This document shows positions 37,868 to 45,855 of a stretch of 54,869 bases of DNA, piece by piece. The position numbers and the translations under genes were made by a program. Location: positions 1 through 54,869 of the forward strand of contig PNIN01000038.1 in the NCBI GenBank assembly GCA_002878065.1, given 5' to 3'. This DNA is from Calditerrivibrio nitroreducens (lineage in GTDB: Bacteria; Chrysiogenota; Deferribacteres; Deferribacterales; Calditerrivibrionaceae). Below the pieces are notes generated by a model. The model saw only the letters and a program-made list of their open reading frames with translations, was not told where the DNA came from and made no database searches. Position 1 is the stretch's first letter; each line of letters starts with the position of its first letter.

Positions 37868-39090
37868 TTTTTTACTCCACTCTTTTTGCCGAAAGGTTTC
37901 CTGAAAGTTATTTTTTTACTGATAGACTTCCCCTTCTCGTCCACAATGTTTACATCAATATCTATCAACTGGTTCTTCTCGGCAATCTCCCTGGGTATCT
38001 TGATAAAAAGATCTGTCACCTTTTTCTCTTTTGGCAACAGATGTACGGTATCGGTAGGCTCAAACTTTATGGGTATAGAAGAGATCGTTTTAATACTAAA
38101 TATCTTCTCTTTATTACCATAATTTTCAGCAATGAATTGAAAACCATTCACAGCCTCATCACCGGTAAATCTGGGATAAAATTTAGGATTCGTAATCATG
38201 TCCACAGAATAAGATTTAATGTTGATGGCTGCTATCACAGTTGCGACAAGAAAAACAGATGTTGCCGCCAGACCGATTAAAACGGTAGGTCTTTTGAAAT
38301 TTTTGATATTCTTAAGCCCATACATATATGCAAAAAGGGATGACTTACCCCTCTTGGACATAACCTTTTCACAGGCATCTATACATTTAGCACAGTTTAT
38401 GCAGGCGGAGTTTAACCCCTGCCTTATGTCTATACCTGTGGAGCAGACCTTCACACAGGCAAGGCAATTTATACATTCATCTTTTGTTTCTGGAATCATA
38501 TAAACGGCAAGCGTATTTTCATCAAAAAGCACCGATTGTATCATCGAATATGGACATATAGTTGCACAGAATCGGAATCTCACTAGATATATATCTAAAA
38601 AGATTATTACAGTCAGGGAGATTATAAAACCCAATGTTACCGGATGAATATACCCTTTGGTAAAAAGTGATGAGAAAAATTTGTATGGATCAACAAAATA
38701 AAAAACCATATTTAAAGAGATAACAACACTTAACACCAAAAGATATAGCATATAAATTGCTTTCTTCCCGGCTTCCCCTTTTTTAACTCTATCCATAAAT
38801 GAGGTAACTTCCATAACAACCGATTGGGGACAAAGCCAGCCGCACCATATTCTTCCATACATTAAAGTCATAGTGATAAATAGGAATGTGAAAAAAAGGG
38901 TCAAAAGAAGGATGAAGAAAAAATTATTGATAGGAAGAGGAAATCCAAAAAAGTAGAATATCAACTCCCCTACATCAAACCTAAGAAGGCTATTACCATT
39001 AATTTTAATGAAAGGAACAACTAATGCCGTAATGATCAATATCCATCTGACGAATCTTCTTTTATCCTGGTAACTTCTACTCATCATCAT
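37864..39090 (-). CDS. ccoG: Cytochrome cbb3 accessory iron-sulfur protein CcoG (FixG/RdxA)
   Basis: A 408-residue membrane-bound protein with four or five spans, two 4Fe-4S ferredoxin motifs (CINCLACVKVCSTGID and CINCAKCIDACEKV) and a periplasmic C-terminal Ig-like domain. It carries the earlier RIWCGWLCPQSV and FCATICPYSM motifs typical of FixG/NapH-like proteins. CcoG is a cupric reductase linked to copper delivery to cbb3. Starts at one of three ATGs (39090) that lie inside the end of ccoQ. Confidence 0.93.
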   Translation of the reverse strand: MMMSRSYQDKRRFVRWILIITALVVPFIKINGNSLLRFDVGELIFYFFGFPLPINNFFFILLLTLFFTFLFITMTLMYGRIWCGWLCPQSVVMEVTSFMDRVKKGEAGKKAIYMLYLLVLSVVISLNMVFYFVDPYKFFSSLFTKGYIHPVTLGFIISLTVIIFLDIYLVRFRFCATICPYSMIQSVLFDENTLAVYMIPETKDECINCLACVKVCSTGIDIRQGLNSACINCAKCIDACEKVMSKRGKSSLFAYMYGLKNIKNFKRPTVLIGLAATSVFLVATVIAAINIKSYSVDMITNPKFYPRFTGDEAVNGFQFIAENYGNKEKIFSIKTISSIPIKFEPTDTVHLLPKEKKVTDLFIKIPREIAEKNQLIDIDVNIVDEKGKSISKKITFRKPFGKKSGVKK

Positions 39091-39223
39091 CTTCCAACAT
39101 TTTATACTTTGCTTTTTCCACTTTATCCTTTCTTTTGGGTAGATAGTAATAAACTATTGCCCCAATCATCAATAGAACCAGCAAAACACCAAAAACCACG
39201 AGAAAAACATGATCCAATGCCAT
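39077..39223 (-). CDS. ccoQ: CcoQ-like small subunit of cbb3 oxidase
   Basis: A 48-residue protein: one span at about residues 5-27 (VFLVVFGVLLVLLMIGAIVY), then YYLPKRKDKVEKAKYKMLEDDDE. Size, a single span and a basic-then-acidic tail fit CcoQ, which stabilises the oxidase core. A GAGGT box lies 5 nt before the ATG. Its stop overlaps the ccoG start region, where the codons for the acidic tail give the ATGATGATG of ccoG in another frame. Confidence 0.78.
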   Translation of the reverse strand: MALDHVFLVVFGVLLVLLMIGAIVYYYLPKRKDKVEKAKYKMLEDDDE

Positions 39224-39243
39224 AGATACCTCTAATTATAATA

Positions 39244-39260
39244 AGGGGGCGAAGCCCCCT
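39244..39260 (-). terminator. Strong GC hairpin inside the cco operon
   Basis: AGGGGGC / GCCCCCT with a 3-nt loop lies between the FixP_N gene and ccoQ. On the minus strand it is followed by TTATTATAATT, only moderately U-rich. It may act as a partial terminator or 3'-end stabiliser, lowering expression of the assembly genes relative to ccoN and ccoO. Confidence 0.5.
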
Positions 39261-39268
39261 CACCTACA

Positions 39269-39463
39269 TTATTTTTTCATACTTTCCTGTAATGCTTTCT
39301 CCTGTGACCAACCTGTAAAGGAAGGTGTAAAGCTATACACATAGTAGATACCAAATACAATAAGAGAAATAAAGAGAATCAACCAACCCGCAGGGAGATT
39401 GTGCTTTGTATCTTCCCTTTCAAATTTTGATAAATCGTCTAATTCCTCTTTATACTCAGCCAT
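39269..39463 (-). CDS. Free-standing CcoP N-terminal (FixP_N) subunit
   Basis: A 64-residue protein matching only the N-terminal membrane anchor of CcoP/FixP: the acidic lead DLSKFEREDTKHNLPAGW, a span (LILFISLIVFGIYYVYSF) and TPSFTGWSQEKALQE. In most cbb3 oxidases this segment is joined to two cytochrome c domains. Here it ends after the span, and one cytochrome domain is on the CcoO-like gene 9 nt upstream instead. A GGGGG box precedes the ATG. It probably binds CcoN in the place of the normal CcoP anchor. Confidence 0.85.
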   Translation of the reverse strand: MAEYKEELDDLSKFEREDTKHNLPAGWLILFISLIVFGIYYVYSFTPSFTGWSQEKALQESMKK

Positions 39464-39472
39464 ATTTACCCC

Positions 39473-40354
39473 CTACTGTTTTTTTAAAGATTTTACGTAT
39501 TCAACCAGCGCCCAGATCTTTTCTCTAGTAAACTGGTTTGCATACCCTGGCATTGCCCCTTCAGATCCGTTGGCAATTAATAGGAATAACTCTTTTTCAG
39601 TTCTCTGTGTATCGGCAAATGCAGGTCCAATATTACCCTCAGCATTTTTACCATGACAGCCCACACATTCAATCTTGTAAAGTCTTTGTCCTTCAGCCAC
39701 CGCATCAGACTTTCCGGAAAGAGGACTTTTTTCTTCCACAGTATTTTCATCAACACTAATTACAGTCTTTCTTGAAACAGAAGTACCAAGCTGCTGAAGA
39801 TATGCCACAATAGCATCCATCTCATTTTTGGATTTAAGTTCTTCAATTTCTTCAGGCTTATAAGATATTCCTAACACCTTCAAACCTGCAACTGTCTTAT
39901 CTATATCTATCTTTTTATTAGTTAGAAAATTGTACTTAGGCATGTTTGATTTCTCATAAAATGCCTGGGGATTTGCCATGTGCTGATAATGCCAGTCATC
40001 TGGATATTTTCCACCAATTCTTGCAAGATCTGGACCTGTCCTTTTGGAACCCCAGAGATGTGGTCTATCGTAGAAAAACTCTCCCGCCTTTGAATAATCA
40101 CCATACCTGAGAACATCAGCCTTCAGAGGTCTCACCGTCTGCGTATGACAATTCATACAACCTTCCCTCATGTATATATCACGACCCGCAAGCTGAAGGG
40201 GGGTAAATGGCTTAAGGTTTTCAAGTTTCGGGTGCATCTCCGGTCTCATCATCGGATAAAACATTGTGACAAACGTACCAATCAGTACGGTAATTGCAGC
40301 AACAATTGTAAATAAAAGGGCCTTCCTGTATAATGAATTTTTATTTTCAGACAT
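39473..40354 (-). CDS. ccoO: Cbb3 oxidase subunit CcoO fused to a CcoP-type cytochrome c domain
   Basis: A 293-residue membrane-anchored diheme protein. Residues 14-34 are the anchor. The CcoO (FixO) domain carries the first heme at CMNCH (66-70), with RYGDYSKAGEFFYDRPHLWG and GPDLARIGGKYPD; a later Met ligand segment is SNMPKY. After a linker comes a second class I cytochrome c, CVGCH (230-234), with the ligand region GAMPGY. The second domain is what CcoP normally supplies. I start at ATG 40354, which has AAGGAGG 6 nt upstream; a reading from 40372 is not supported. It is 10 nt after the ccoN stop. Confidence 0.9.
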   Translation of the reverse strand: MSENKNSLYRKALLFTIVAAITVLIGTFVTMFYPMMRPEMHPKLENLKPFTPLQLAGRDIYMREGCMNCHTQTVRPLKADVLRYGDYSKAGEFFYDRPHLWGSKRTGPDLARIGGKYPDDWHYQHMANPQAFYEKSNMPKYNFLTNKKIDIDKTVAGLKVLGISYKPEEIEELKSKNEMDAIVAYLQQLGTSVSRKTVISVDENTVEEKSPLSGKSDAVAEGQRLYKIECVGCHGKNAEGNIGPAFADTQRTEKELFLLIANGSEGAMPGYANQFTREKIWALVEYVKSLKKQ

Positions 40355-40364
40355 ATCGGCCTCC

Positions 40365-41777
40365 TTAAGCATTTACAGCAGCAAGTTTAGCTGCAAGCTC
40401 TTTCTTACCTTTCTGAATAGTCATAAAGACATTGTAAAGGAAGAACAACATACCGATCACAAAGATAATACCCGCAATTGTCCTCATCTGCCAGTATGGA
40501 TAATTAGCAGTTACTGTCTCGATAAAAGTATATTTCAAAGAGCCATCAGGATTGGTCATCTTCCACATAGCCCCCTGCTGAATTCCGGTAATCCACATTG
40601 TGATTGAAAACATAAGCTGGCCAATTAAAACAATCCAGAAGTGTATATTTGCGAGTTTTACGCTGTATATCTCAGTTTTATAAATATGTGGTATTATGTA
40701 GTATATAGACGCACAAATTACCATAGTCACCCATCCCATGGTACCCATGTGAACATGTCCTGGAACCCAGTCGGTATAGTGGATAAGTGAGCTAATCACC
40801 CTGATCCCCTGAGATGGTCCCTGTATTGTTTGCAAACCATAGAAAGTAATACCTGCTATAAAAAACTTTGTTAGATACTTATTCTTCATCACTGACCAAT
40901 CAGATTCTACAGTAAAATACCCATTTACCACAGAACCCCAGGATGGAGCAATCAGAAAAAGAGTAAATGCGATACCAAGTGTCTGTATCCAATCGGGAAG
41001 TGGAGTATACACAAGGTGGTGGGCACCTGTCCAGAGATAAGCAAAAATCAGCGACCAAAAAGAGATTATGGATAACCTATGGCTGTAAATAGGCAACCCG
41101 GTTGATTTCGGAAGGAAATAATAAAACATAGCTAAAATAGGTGTAGTAAATAGGAATCCAACAGCATTATGGCCATACCACCACTCTACGTTTGCACTAT
41201 TCACACCAGCAAACAGATGGTAAGATTTAAAAAGGGTGGCAGGGACGGACAAATTGTTTACGATGTAGAGGATCGCCACAGTCACAATTGTAGCAATAAT
41301 GTACCATAGGGATATGTACAACTCTTCTTCTTTTCTTTTAAAAATTGTTCCCATAACATTAATTGCAAATATAACCCAGAGGATCACTACAGCAATATCA
41401 ATAGGCCATTCGAATTCTGCATACTCAAGGTTCTGGGAATACCCCATAAACAGTGTCCAGGCTGCAAGAGCAATACCGACGTTAAAAAGCCATAAGTGGA
41501 ATCTTGCAAGCTTTGGAAACAAAAGAGGCCTTTTGGTAAGCCTGATCACAAGATAGTAAAAAATACCAAACTCTGCACCTATACCAAGACCATAGGCAAG
41601 AACATTTGTGTGAACCGTCCTAAGTCTTCCGAAAGAAAAATACTCTCCGAAATTAAAATTTGGGTTCCACATTTGAGCAGAAATCAATAGACCAATAACG
41701 AGGCCTATTACACCCCAAAAAAGACAGGATACGATAAACCCTTTTACAGTTTGGTAATCGTATTGGTACTCATTCAT
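40365..41777 (-). CDS. ccoN: Cytochrome cbb3 oxidase catalytic subunit CcoN
   Basis: The 470-residue heme-copper oxidase subunit with about 12 spans. Heme and copper ligands are visible: His56 (low-spin heme b, RTVHTNVLAYG), His203 (WWYGHNAVGF), the His253-His254 pair (GAHHLVYTPLPDW) of CuB, and His341/His343 (VPGHVHMGTMG) for hemes b3 and b. The order and spacing are those of C-type oxidases, not nitric oxide reductase. The GGAGG site lies in the end of the rrf2-type gene, which the start overlaps by 8 nt. It reduces oxygen at low concentrations with proton pumping. Confidence 0.95.
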   Translation of the reverse strand: MNEYQYDYQTVKGFIVSCLFWGVIGLVIGLLISAQMWNPNFNFGEYFSFGRLRTVHTNVLAYGLGIGAEFGIFYYLVIRLTKRPLLFPKLARFHLWLFNVGIALAAWTLFMGYSQNLEYAEFEWPIDIAVVILWVIFAINVMGTIFKRKEEELYISLWYIIATIVTVAILYIVNNLSVPATLFKSYHLFAGVNSANVEWWYGHNAVGFLFTTPILAMFYYFLPKSTGLPIYSHRLSIISFWSLIFAYLWTGAHHLVYTPLPDWIQTLGIAFTLFLIAPSWGSVVNGYFTVESDWSVMKNKYLTKFFIAGITFYGLQTIQGPSQGIRVISSLIHYTDWVPGHVHMGTMGWVTMVICASIYYIIPHIYKTEIYSVKLANIHFWIVLIGQLMFSITMWITGIQQGAMWKMTNPDGSLKYTFIETVTANYPYWQMRTIAGIIFVIGMLFFLYNVFMTIQKGKKELAAKLAAVNA

Positions 41778-42204
41778 ACATACCTCCTATTTTATCTAAT
41801 GCTTTATTATCAAATATGAAATCTTTGATCTTAGCATTTTTTAACCTTTCTATAATATCATACTGTATTTCAGCAAAAAAATGGGTGATTCTACAAATTG
41901 GATTAAGTTTACAGGATTCCGGGATATTTACGCATACATTGATCTCCGCCTCAAAACCCATACAGGTTAAAATATCGTATATACTCAAATCAAAAACCTC
42001 TTTTTGTAGAATAATACCACCATTCTTACCAGTCTTAGTTCTTATTATACCACATCTTGAAAGTTTATGAATAATTTTTATAGTATTAGGCTGGGAGATA
42101 AAAAGTTTTTCAGAAATCTCTTCCATTTTCACAAGCTCATCCTTTCCCAATAAATATGCAATTATTCTGATAGCATAGTCGACTTCTTTCTTTATAAGGC
42201 TCAT
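41770..42204 (-). CDS. Rrf2-family regulator with cysteine triad
   Basis: A 144-residue winged-helix repressor of the Rrf2 family (N-terminal HTH with MEEISEKLFISQPNTIKIIHKL, then GKNGGIILQKE). Three cysteines, Cys91-x6-Cys98-x5-Cys104, follow in the position used by IscR and NsrR to bind an iron-sulfur cluster, so it probably senses NO, oxygen or Fe-S status. It is the first gene of the cco operon and overlaps ccoN by 8 nt. It likely regulates its own promoter at 42216-42251. It is not IscR by context (no isc genes). Confidence 0.85.
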   Translation of the reverse strand: MSLIKKEVDYAIRIIAYLLGKDELVKMEEISEKLFISQPNTIKIIHKLSRCGIIRTKTGKNGGIILQKEVFDLSIYDILTCMGFEAEINVCVNIPESCKLNPICRITHFFAEIQYDIIERLKNAKIKDFIFDNKALDKIGGMYE

Positions 42205-42215
42205 TTTTTACCTCT

Positions 42216-42251
42216 AAAGTAATCAATACTATTCTTTACTTTTTTTGTCAA
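42216..42251 (-). promoter_or_regulatory. Promoter and probable Rrf2 operator of the cco operon
   Basis: On the minus strand -35 TTGACA (42246-42251) and -10 TATTGA (42223-42228) are 17 nt apart. An inverted repeat AAAGTAA-N13-TTACTTT (42216-42242) spans the -10 and much of the spacer, well placed for autorepression by the adjacent Rrf2 protein. Confidence 0.6.
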
Positions 42252-42261
42252 TAAAAAAAAA

Positions 42262-42696
42262 TTATCTAACCATATCAAACAGTAGAATCTTTTCACACAA
42301 TTTTTTATTATTTTTATCACCATGTATAACAATCTTAAGATACCATCGTTTGTCTCCCCAGATACACTTGGGAAGGATAAAATTTAGCTGATAAAAACTT
42401 CCGGCATTTTTTAAAAGATATACAAAATTCCCCATATCCATCTTCATATTAAATGTCGCTTCCATCTTGAGATTAGTTATGAAAACACCATTTTTCATAG
42501 GTTTAACAATTAGCTTTATATCCTTAAAAGGCTCAAGGGGTCTCGATAAATCTACAAAAATGCTCATATCGCCACAGACAAAATACTTAGCTGATTTGGT
42601 TAGATCTATATCAGGATTGTATGCAACTGCAAATCTTTCCCCAGCAGACGCAAAATGTGTAAATAGAAATAATATTAAAATTATCCGGAAAGCCAT
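42262..42696 (-). CDS. Periplasmic YtkA/FixH-like protein at the end of the NosL-ABC operon
   Basis: A 144-residue exported protein: signal peptide with cleavage near ASA-GERF (residue ~19), then a small beta domain. The Met-rich ATFNMKMDMGNF and the C-terminal ILPKCIWGDKRWYLKIVI resemble the YtkA/FixH Ig-like fold (MCMSGDRRWYADV in that family, from memory). A metal-chaperone role is possible given two cysteines and the Met cluster. I start at ATG 42696, within the last 16 nt of the preceding gene; a longer reading to 42783 lacks a signal peptide. It is the last gene of the operon. Confidence 0.65.
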   Translation of the reverse strand: MAFRIILILFLFTHFASAGERFAVAYNPDIDLTKSAKYFVCGDMSIFVDLSRPLEPFKDIKLIVKPMKNGVFITNLKMEATFNMKMDMGNFVYLLKNAGSFYQLNFILPKCIWGDKRWYLKIVIHGDKNNKKLCEKILLFDMVR

Positions 42697-43655
42697 CTGC
42701 CAGTTCTGAAATAGTAGCTTATGACGTAAAAAAATACGACTAATAGATAAAATGTGGATAAGTAGATCGAAATTTTGGACCATTTAAGGCCTGTGGGATA
42801 ATCGATAATTTTATTTAAAACAAAAACTGACGAGCCCATAAAACTACCCGTTAAAAGTAAAAAATACAAAAGATAACCTATGTAATGATACTCCTTCTGC
42901 AAAATACAAAAAGGGCATCTATGGGTTGGAAGTTCGTAGATGTAAGTGCTGAAAAAATCTATCAAAGAATAGATTGCCACCACGAGAAAAATTATGCTAA
43001 GTACCCCGTAAAACTTAAGTTTTTTAAAAATATAGCTTATAAGCATAGCAATAAATACCAACAAAAATATCAATACTGACCAGCTATCTTTTAAATCTAA
43101 AAAAAGATTGTTAAAAAATTTAGGCTCACCACCAAACACAGATCCACAGCAGCTTACAATCTTTGTGGGGGAGATGCTATCAAAGAGGTTTACCTCCAGG
43201 ATGATTTCAAAAAACAGCATTACTATTATAAAGATGAGAAACCAGTATTTCATCCTTGTGTAAATAAATCCATAAGTTTTGAGATCAAAGCGGTTTATAA
43301 GAAACCAGTACCCCAGCAAAAAGAGATTAATGACTTTCAGTATTACCAGATAACCACCGTAGGGAGTGGAATTTAATACACCTACGGCACACATTGCACC
43401 AGGAACTGTTGGAGCAAGGGAATCAATGAAATATAGAAAGAAAAAAAAGGCAGGTATATTCAAAACTATGAAGAATGTAATAATGTTTGATACCAGGATA
43501 TTTTTCTTCTCAAGACTGTACTGCAGTGCTGAAGAGCTGTGAAAATCGAAATGAATTATCATCTGATAAGCGGTTTTTAATGCGTATAAACCATAAAAAA
43601 GAAATAGAAAGTCTATGAAATATATTACCACCTGCTCCGGAGCTATAAAATTCAT
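42681..43655 (-). CDS. Eight-span membrane protein with CPFC motif, NosL-ABC operon
   Basis: A 324-residue integral membrane protein with about eight spans. It has three cysteine sites placed in non-membrane loops: GAMCAVG (about residue 88), SCCGS (about 168) and HRCPFCILQKEYHY (about 246). The CPFC pair resembles redox motifs in DsbB/VKOR-like proteins or a metal site. It shows no full DsbB or DUF fold that I recognise. The gene overlaps the ATPase gene by 4 nt and the YtkA-like gene by 16 nt, so it belongs to the same module. A thiol-redox or copper-transfer role is inference. Confidence 0.65.
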   Translation of the reverse strand: MNFIAPEQVVIYFIDFLFLFYGLYALKTAYQMIIHFDFHSSSALQYSLEKKNILVSNIITFFIVLNIPAFFFFLYFIDSLAPTVPGAMCAVGVLNSTPYGGYLVILKVINLFLLGYWFLINRFDLKTYGFIYTRMKYWFLIFIIVMLFFEIILEVNLFDSISPTKIVSCCGSVFGGEPKFFNNLFLDLKDSWSVLIFLLVFIAMLISYIFKKLKFYGVLSIIFLVVAIYSLIDFFSTYIYELPTHRCPFCILQKEYHYIGYLLYFLLLTGSFMGSSVFVLNKIIDYPTGLKWSKISIYLSTFYLLVVFFYVISYYFRTGRWLSG

Positions 43656-44305
43656 ACCATTTCCGCTATCTTACCGTTTATCATATTGATAATTCTCGCC
43701 CCTTCTATCTCTGTAAACACCCTGTCATGGGTAGCTACGATAATCGTTTTCCCCTGATAGTGAATCTTTTTAAAGGTATCTATCACCTCATTTTTCAATC
43801 TATAATCAAGGTTTGCCGTCGGCTCATCGGCAATTAAAAGCTCCGGATCATTCACCAGAGCCCTAGCCAATGCCACCCTCTGCTGCTCACCACCGGAAAG
43901 CCTTTTTACCTTCACATCAGATAGGTTATCAATTTCAAACCTCTTCAATAGTTCAAAGATATCCTTTTTAGTTATTTTCTTTTCTGCAATTATCACTGGT
44001 GGAAGAATATTTTCATACACAGTAAGATTTTCCATCAGATTAAATTTTTGAAATACAAACCCTATTTTACTATTTCTAAACTTACCCACATCAGATTCTG
44101 GCAACTTTGAGATATTAATATCATCATAACAAACAGATCCTTCGGTGGGTCTTGAAAGACCGGATATTATGGATAAAAATGTACTCTTGCCACTTCCTGA
44201 TGGCCCCATAATCACGACAAAATCACCATTATTTATATCCAAATTGATATTTTGCAGCACAATCTTATCATCATAAATCTTGGTAAGATGCCTTATTTCT
44301 ATCAT
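43652..44305 (-). CDS. ABC transporter ATPase (LolD/MacB type)
   Basis: A 217-residue ATP-binding subunit with Walker A GPSGSGKST (about residues 35-43), Q-loop FQKFNLME, signature LSGGEQQRVALARALVNDPE, Walker B LLIADEPTANLD and the switch His in ATHD. The type is that of LolD, MacB and FtsE, which drive FtsX-type permeases. It overlaps the permease gene by 4 nt (ATGA) and the membrane-protein gene by 4 nt, so the partner is the FtsX-type permease just upstream. Confidence 0.92.
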   Translation of the reverse strand: MIEIRHLTKIYDDKIVLQNINLDINNGDFVVIMGPSGSGKSTFLSIISGLSRPTEGSVCYDDINISKLPESDVGKFRNSKIGFVFQKFNLMENLTVYENILPPVIIAEKKITKKDIFELLKRFEIDNLSDVKVKRLSGGEQQRVALARALVNDPELLIADEPTANLDYRLKNEVIDTFKKIHYQGKTIIVATHDRVFTEIEGARIINMINGKIAEMV

Positions 44306-45489
44306 TTAAAAACCTCGTAGGTATCTAAGGTGGCTATCCGATAGGTGGGGATAATGATGGCAGCTATGTAAAAAGGTACTATAGCTATAAATATAAGAAA
44401 GAGGGTTTTAAAATCTACGGCAAAAATAAGCTGGTATTCAGTTTTTAGCGAAGCATATCCACTAAATATATTCATCATTATTGGGGCTTTTAAAATATAT
44501 ACGTAAATCACAGCCAGAAGCACCCCTATGATAAACGCCTGCAAGACCAAAAAAGATGACTCATAAAATTTAAGCCTCAAGACATCTGAAGTAGTCCATC
44601 CGGTGGCCTTTAGTACACCTATCTCAAGCTTTTCAGTTTCCGAAAGCCCCCCAAGCTTATCAATTACAATAACCATCATCGTAAAGATTAATACACCAAA
44701 AAGTGTAATAAAAAAACCCAATTTATAGTTAAAAACATTTTGATAAGAATTTAGAACATCTTTTTTTGTTACCGTCCTTGCATCTTTTAGAATATCCCTG
44801 ATTTTAGCTGCAATCGTGACCACTTCATTTTTATTATAGACATTCACCACAATATCGGAAACATAATCATCATCCATACCCAAAAGCTTTCTCGCTGTGT
44901 TTTGAGAAATGAGGATAATGTCATTTGTAAAAATTGCACTTTCCTGAGTAAGATAGTCAAACCTACGTAATTTGATGTATTCACCATTCGGCTTTTTAAA
45001 ATAAGCATAATCCACATATCCAATCTCCGAAAATAGCCTTCTAACCCCATTTCCCAAAATCATCCAATCATCCCTTTTGATAAGATCATCTGTTTTAATA
45101 TGCTTTATATTCTCTTCCAGCGATTTTTTATAGAAAGGCTCCAGCGGATCGATCCCTACAATTGAAAAATTTACCCCTGAATAATCAAAATAATAATACC
45201 CCCAAACTCTCGGCAGTATACTTTTTATACCAGGAATAGATACGATTTTATCTATATAGTCCATAGGTATATACTGCTGACGCCCCCCTATTACCCTCTG
45301 AATAACTATATCCGGCAACTCTTCATGCGTCAGAATAAGCTCTTTCTTTATGGATGCAGTAATAAAGCTTGCGGATGCAATAAAAAAAACAAGAACCATC
45401 AATATCAAAAAGATATAGTAAGAGCTTTTCCTCTTAAGAAGTAATTTAATAGAAAAAAGGAATATATTAAACTCTTTACCGATCTTCAT
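44302..45489 (-). CDS. FtsX/MacB-type ABC permease of the NosL operon
   Basis: A 395-residue permease: N-terminal span (about 22-46), a periplasmic MacB-type domain (about 50-250) with GGRQQYIPMDYIDKI and a VGIDPLEPFY segment, and three C-terminal spans with the coupling motif SETEKLEIGVLKATGWTTSDVL. It should work with the ATPase encoded next. The family here is close to permeases found beside NosL in nitrous-oxide or copper clusters, but no substrate can be read. It overlaps genes on both sides by 4 nt. Confidence 0.85.
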   Translation of the reverse strand: MKIGKEFNIFLFSIKLLLKRKSSYYIFLILMVLVFFIASASFITASIKKELILTHEELPDIVIQRVIGGRQQYIPMDYIDKIVSIPGIKSILPRVWGYYYFDYSGVNFSIVGIDPLEPFYKKSLEENIKHIKTDDLIKRDDWMILGNGVRRLFSEIGYVDYAYFKKPNGEYIKLRRFDYLTQESAIFTNDIILISQNTARKLLGMDDDYVSDIVVNVYNKNEVVTIAAKIRDILKDARTVTKKDVLNSYQNVFNYKLGFFITLFGVLIFTMMVIVIDKLGGLSETEKLEIGVLKATGWTTSDVLRLKFYESSFLVLQAFIIGVLLAVIYVYILKAPIMMNIFSGYASLKTEYQLIFAVDFKTLFLIFIAIVPFYIAAIIIPTYRIATLDTYEVFK

Positions 45490-45782
45490 CTATGCTGACC
45501 TTTTGTATTGTTGTTTATATCGTAAACAAAAGAAAATGGAAAAACCTCCCTTGCCTCGGGAGAAAAGTCAAAAATTGAATAAACATCCGTCAAGCTTCTA
45601 TGCCTCACAAACCTTGCCTCCGTCACCAGAGCCGTATCCGGAAGCCCCACCAACTTCACATCATTTTTCATCCTATCGATTTTTATCGTATCTGAATGCA
45701 ATGTTATTAGCAAAGCTGCAAAAAGGATATCTAAAAATAAAAATAAAGCTAAAAATAATCTTTCTTTTCTACCTATCAGCAT
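45486..45782 (-). CDS. Small single-span exported protein of the NosL operon
   Basis: A 98-residue protein: one span at about residues 9-27 (FLALFLFLDILFAALLITL) and a periplasmic tail of about 70 residues with two Arg/His-rich stretches (TEARFVRHRSL) and EAREVFPFSFVYDI. It has no cysteine or heme motif, and I recognise no family. The end overlaps the permease start by 4 nt. AAGG lies 8 nt before the ATG. It may be a small periplasmic partner of the permease. Confidence 0.6.
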   Translation of the reverse strand: MLIGRKERLFLALFLFLDILFAALLITLHSDTIKIDRMKNDVKLVGLPDTALVTEARFVRHRSLTDVYSIFDFSPEAREVFPFSFVYDINNNTKGQHR

Positions 45783-45806
45783 TAACCAAACCTTAAATTT
45801 GATATA

Positions 45807-45833
45807 TATAGGTGGCTATAGAAACCACCTATA
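45807..45833 (-). other. Intercistronic hairpin between the NosL gene and the ABC genes
   Basis: TATAGGTGG / CCACCTATA, 9 bp with a 9-nt loop, in the 73-nt gap after the double-NosL gene. No T-run follows on the minus strand. It may protect or process the mRNA and set the ratio of NosL to the transporter. Confidence 0.5.
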
Positions 45834-45855
45834 CGGAATTATACCACAAAAAAAT

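Noticed and set aside
37403-38122. 239-codon plus-strand frame opposite ccoG/ccoH
   Set aside because: Antisense to genes with clear homology; hydrophobic composition is a by-product of reverse reading.
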